Of a stretch of 22,500 bases of DNA, positions 22,452 through 22,500 are shown piece by piece; within the stretch, counting starts at the first letter, position 1, and every line of letters begins with the position of its first letter. The notes under the pieces are model-generated. The model was not told the DNA's origin. It did no database searches and saw only the letters and a program-made list of their open reading frames with translations. The DNA comes from Stramonita haemastoma (lineage: Eukaryota > Mollusca > Gastropoda > Neogastropoda > Muricidae). Both the position numbers and the translations under genes were made by a program. Where the stretch lies: positions 51,516,540 through 51,539,039 of the forward strand of contig CM060335.1 of the NCBI GenBank assembly GCA_030674155.1, read 5' to 3'.

Positions 22452-22500
22452 CATGATGATGAGGAAGACGAGAAGGAGGAGGATGAAGCAGATGATGCTG

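Noticed and set aside
22452..22500. Acidic Asp/Glu-coding tract at the right edge
   Set aside because: Only 49 bp of GA-rich low-complexity sequence cut by the window edge, not enough to call an exon.

Overview
This is animal (metazoan) nuclear DNA dominated by repeats. Short exons with GT-AG splice sites, long introns, dense micro- and minisatellites and three tRNA-derived or tRNA-like SINE families make a prokaryote or virus impossible. The style (very long GT arrays, a tRNA-SINE in many copies, small secreted cysteine-rich proteins) best fits a mollusc, probably a gastropod. The organism is an inference and no marker here proves it.

Real coding sequence is small. On the + strand, five exons (3397-3463, 7423-7561, 8357-8484, 12339-12474, 14290-14449) join in frame with phases 1-2-1-2 into one complete 209-residue secreted protein with a signal peptide and 14 cysteines in the mature part. 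On the - strand, two exons (21031-20902 and 20034-19884) encode the C-terminal part of a second protein. Its cysteine spacing, intron position and intron phase match the end of the first. The two genes are therefore diverged paralogs in tail-to-tail orientation, with stop codons 5.4 kb apart; the 5' part of the second lies beyond the right edge. Within the first protein the cysteine framework and the intron phases repeat, so it looks like a duplicated two-exon, six-cysteine module. I do not recognise the family.

Layout: 1-3290 is upstream repeat-rich DNA (SINE pieces, three copies of a retroelement 3' end, CT and GT arrays). 3290-14449 is gene 1 with introns full of SINEs, a 424-bp MITE against exon 2, a 174-bp nested transposon, a 5'-truncated LINE insertion with 13-bp target duplications, and a 41-bp minisatellite running up to the last splice acceptor. 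14450-19883 is the intergenic stretch: the 3' UTR of gene 1, GT arrays hosting SINE pieces, GA/CAGA arrays and a composite trinucleotide array. 19884-21031 is the end of gene 2. 21041-22451 is pentanucleotide arrays with one full SINE inserted.

The most interesting points are the unrecognised paralogous secreted protein family with its duplicated exon module, the splice acceptors built next to or inside repeats, the SINE insertions inside GT-type arrays always in one orientation, and the tail hairpin shared by the SINE and another repeat family.
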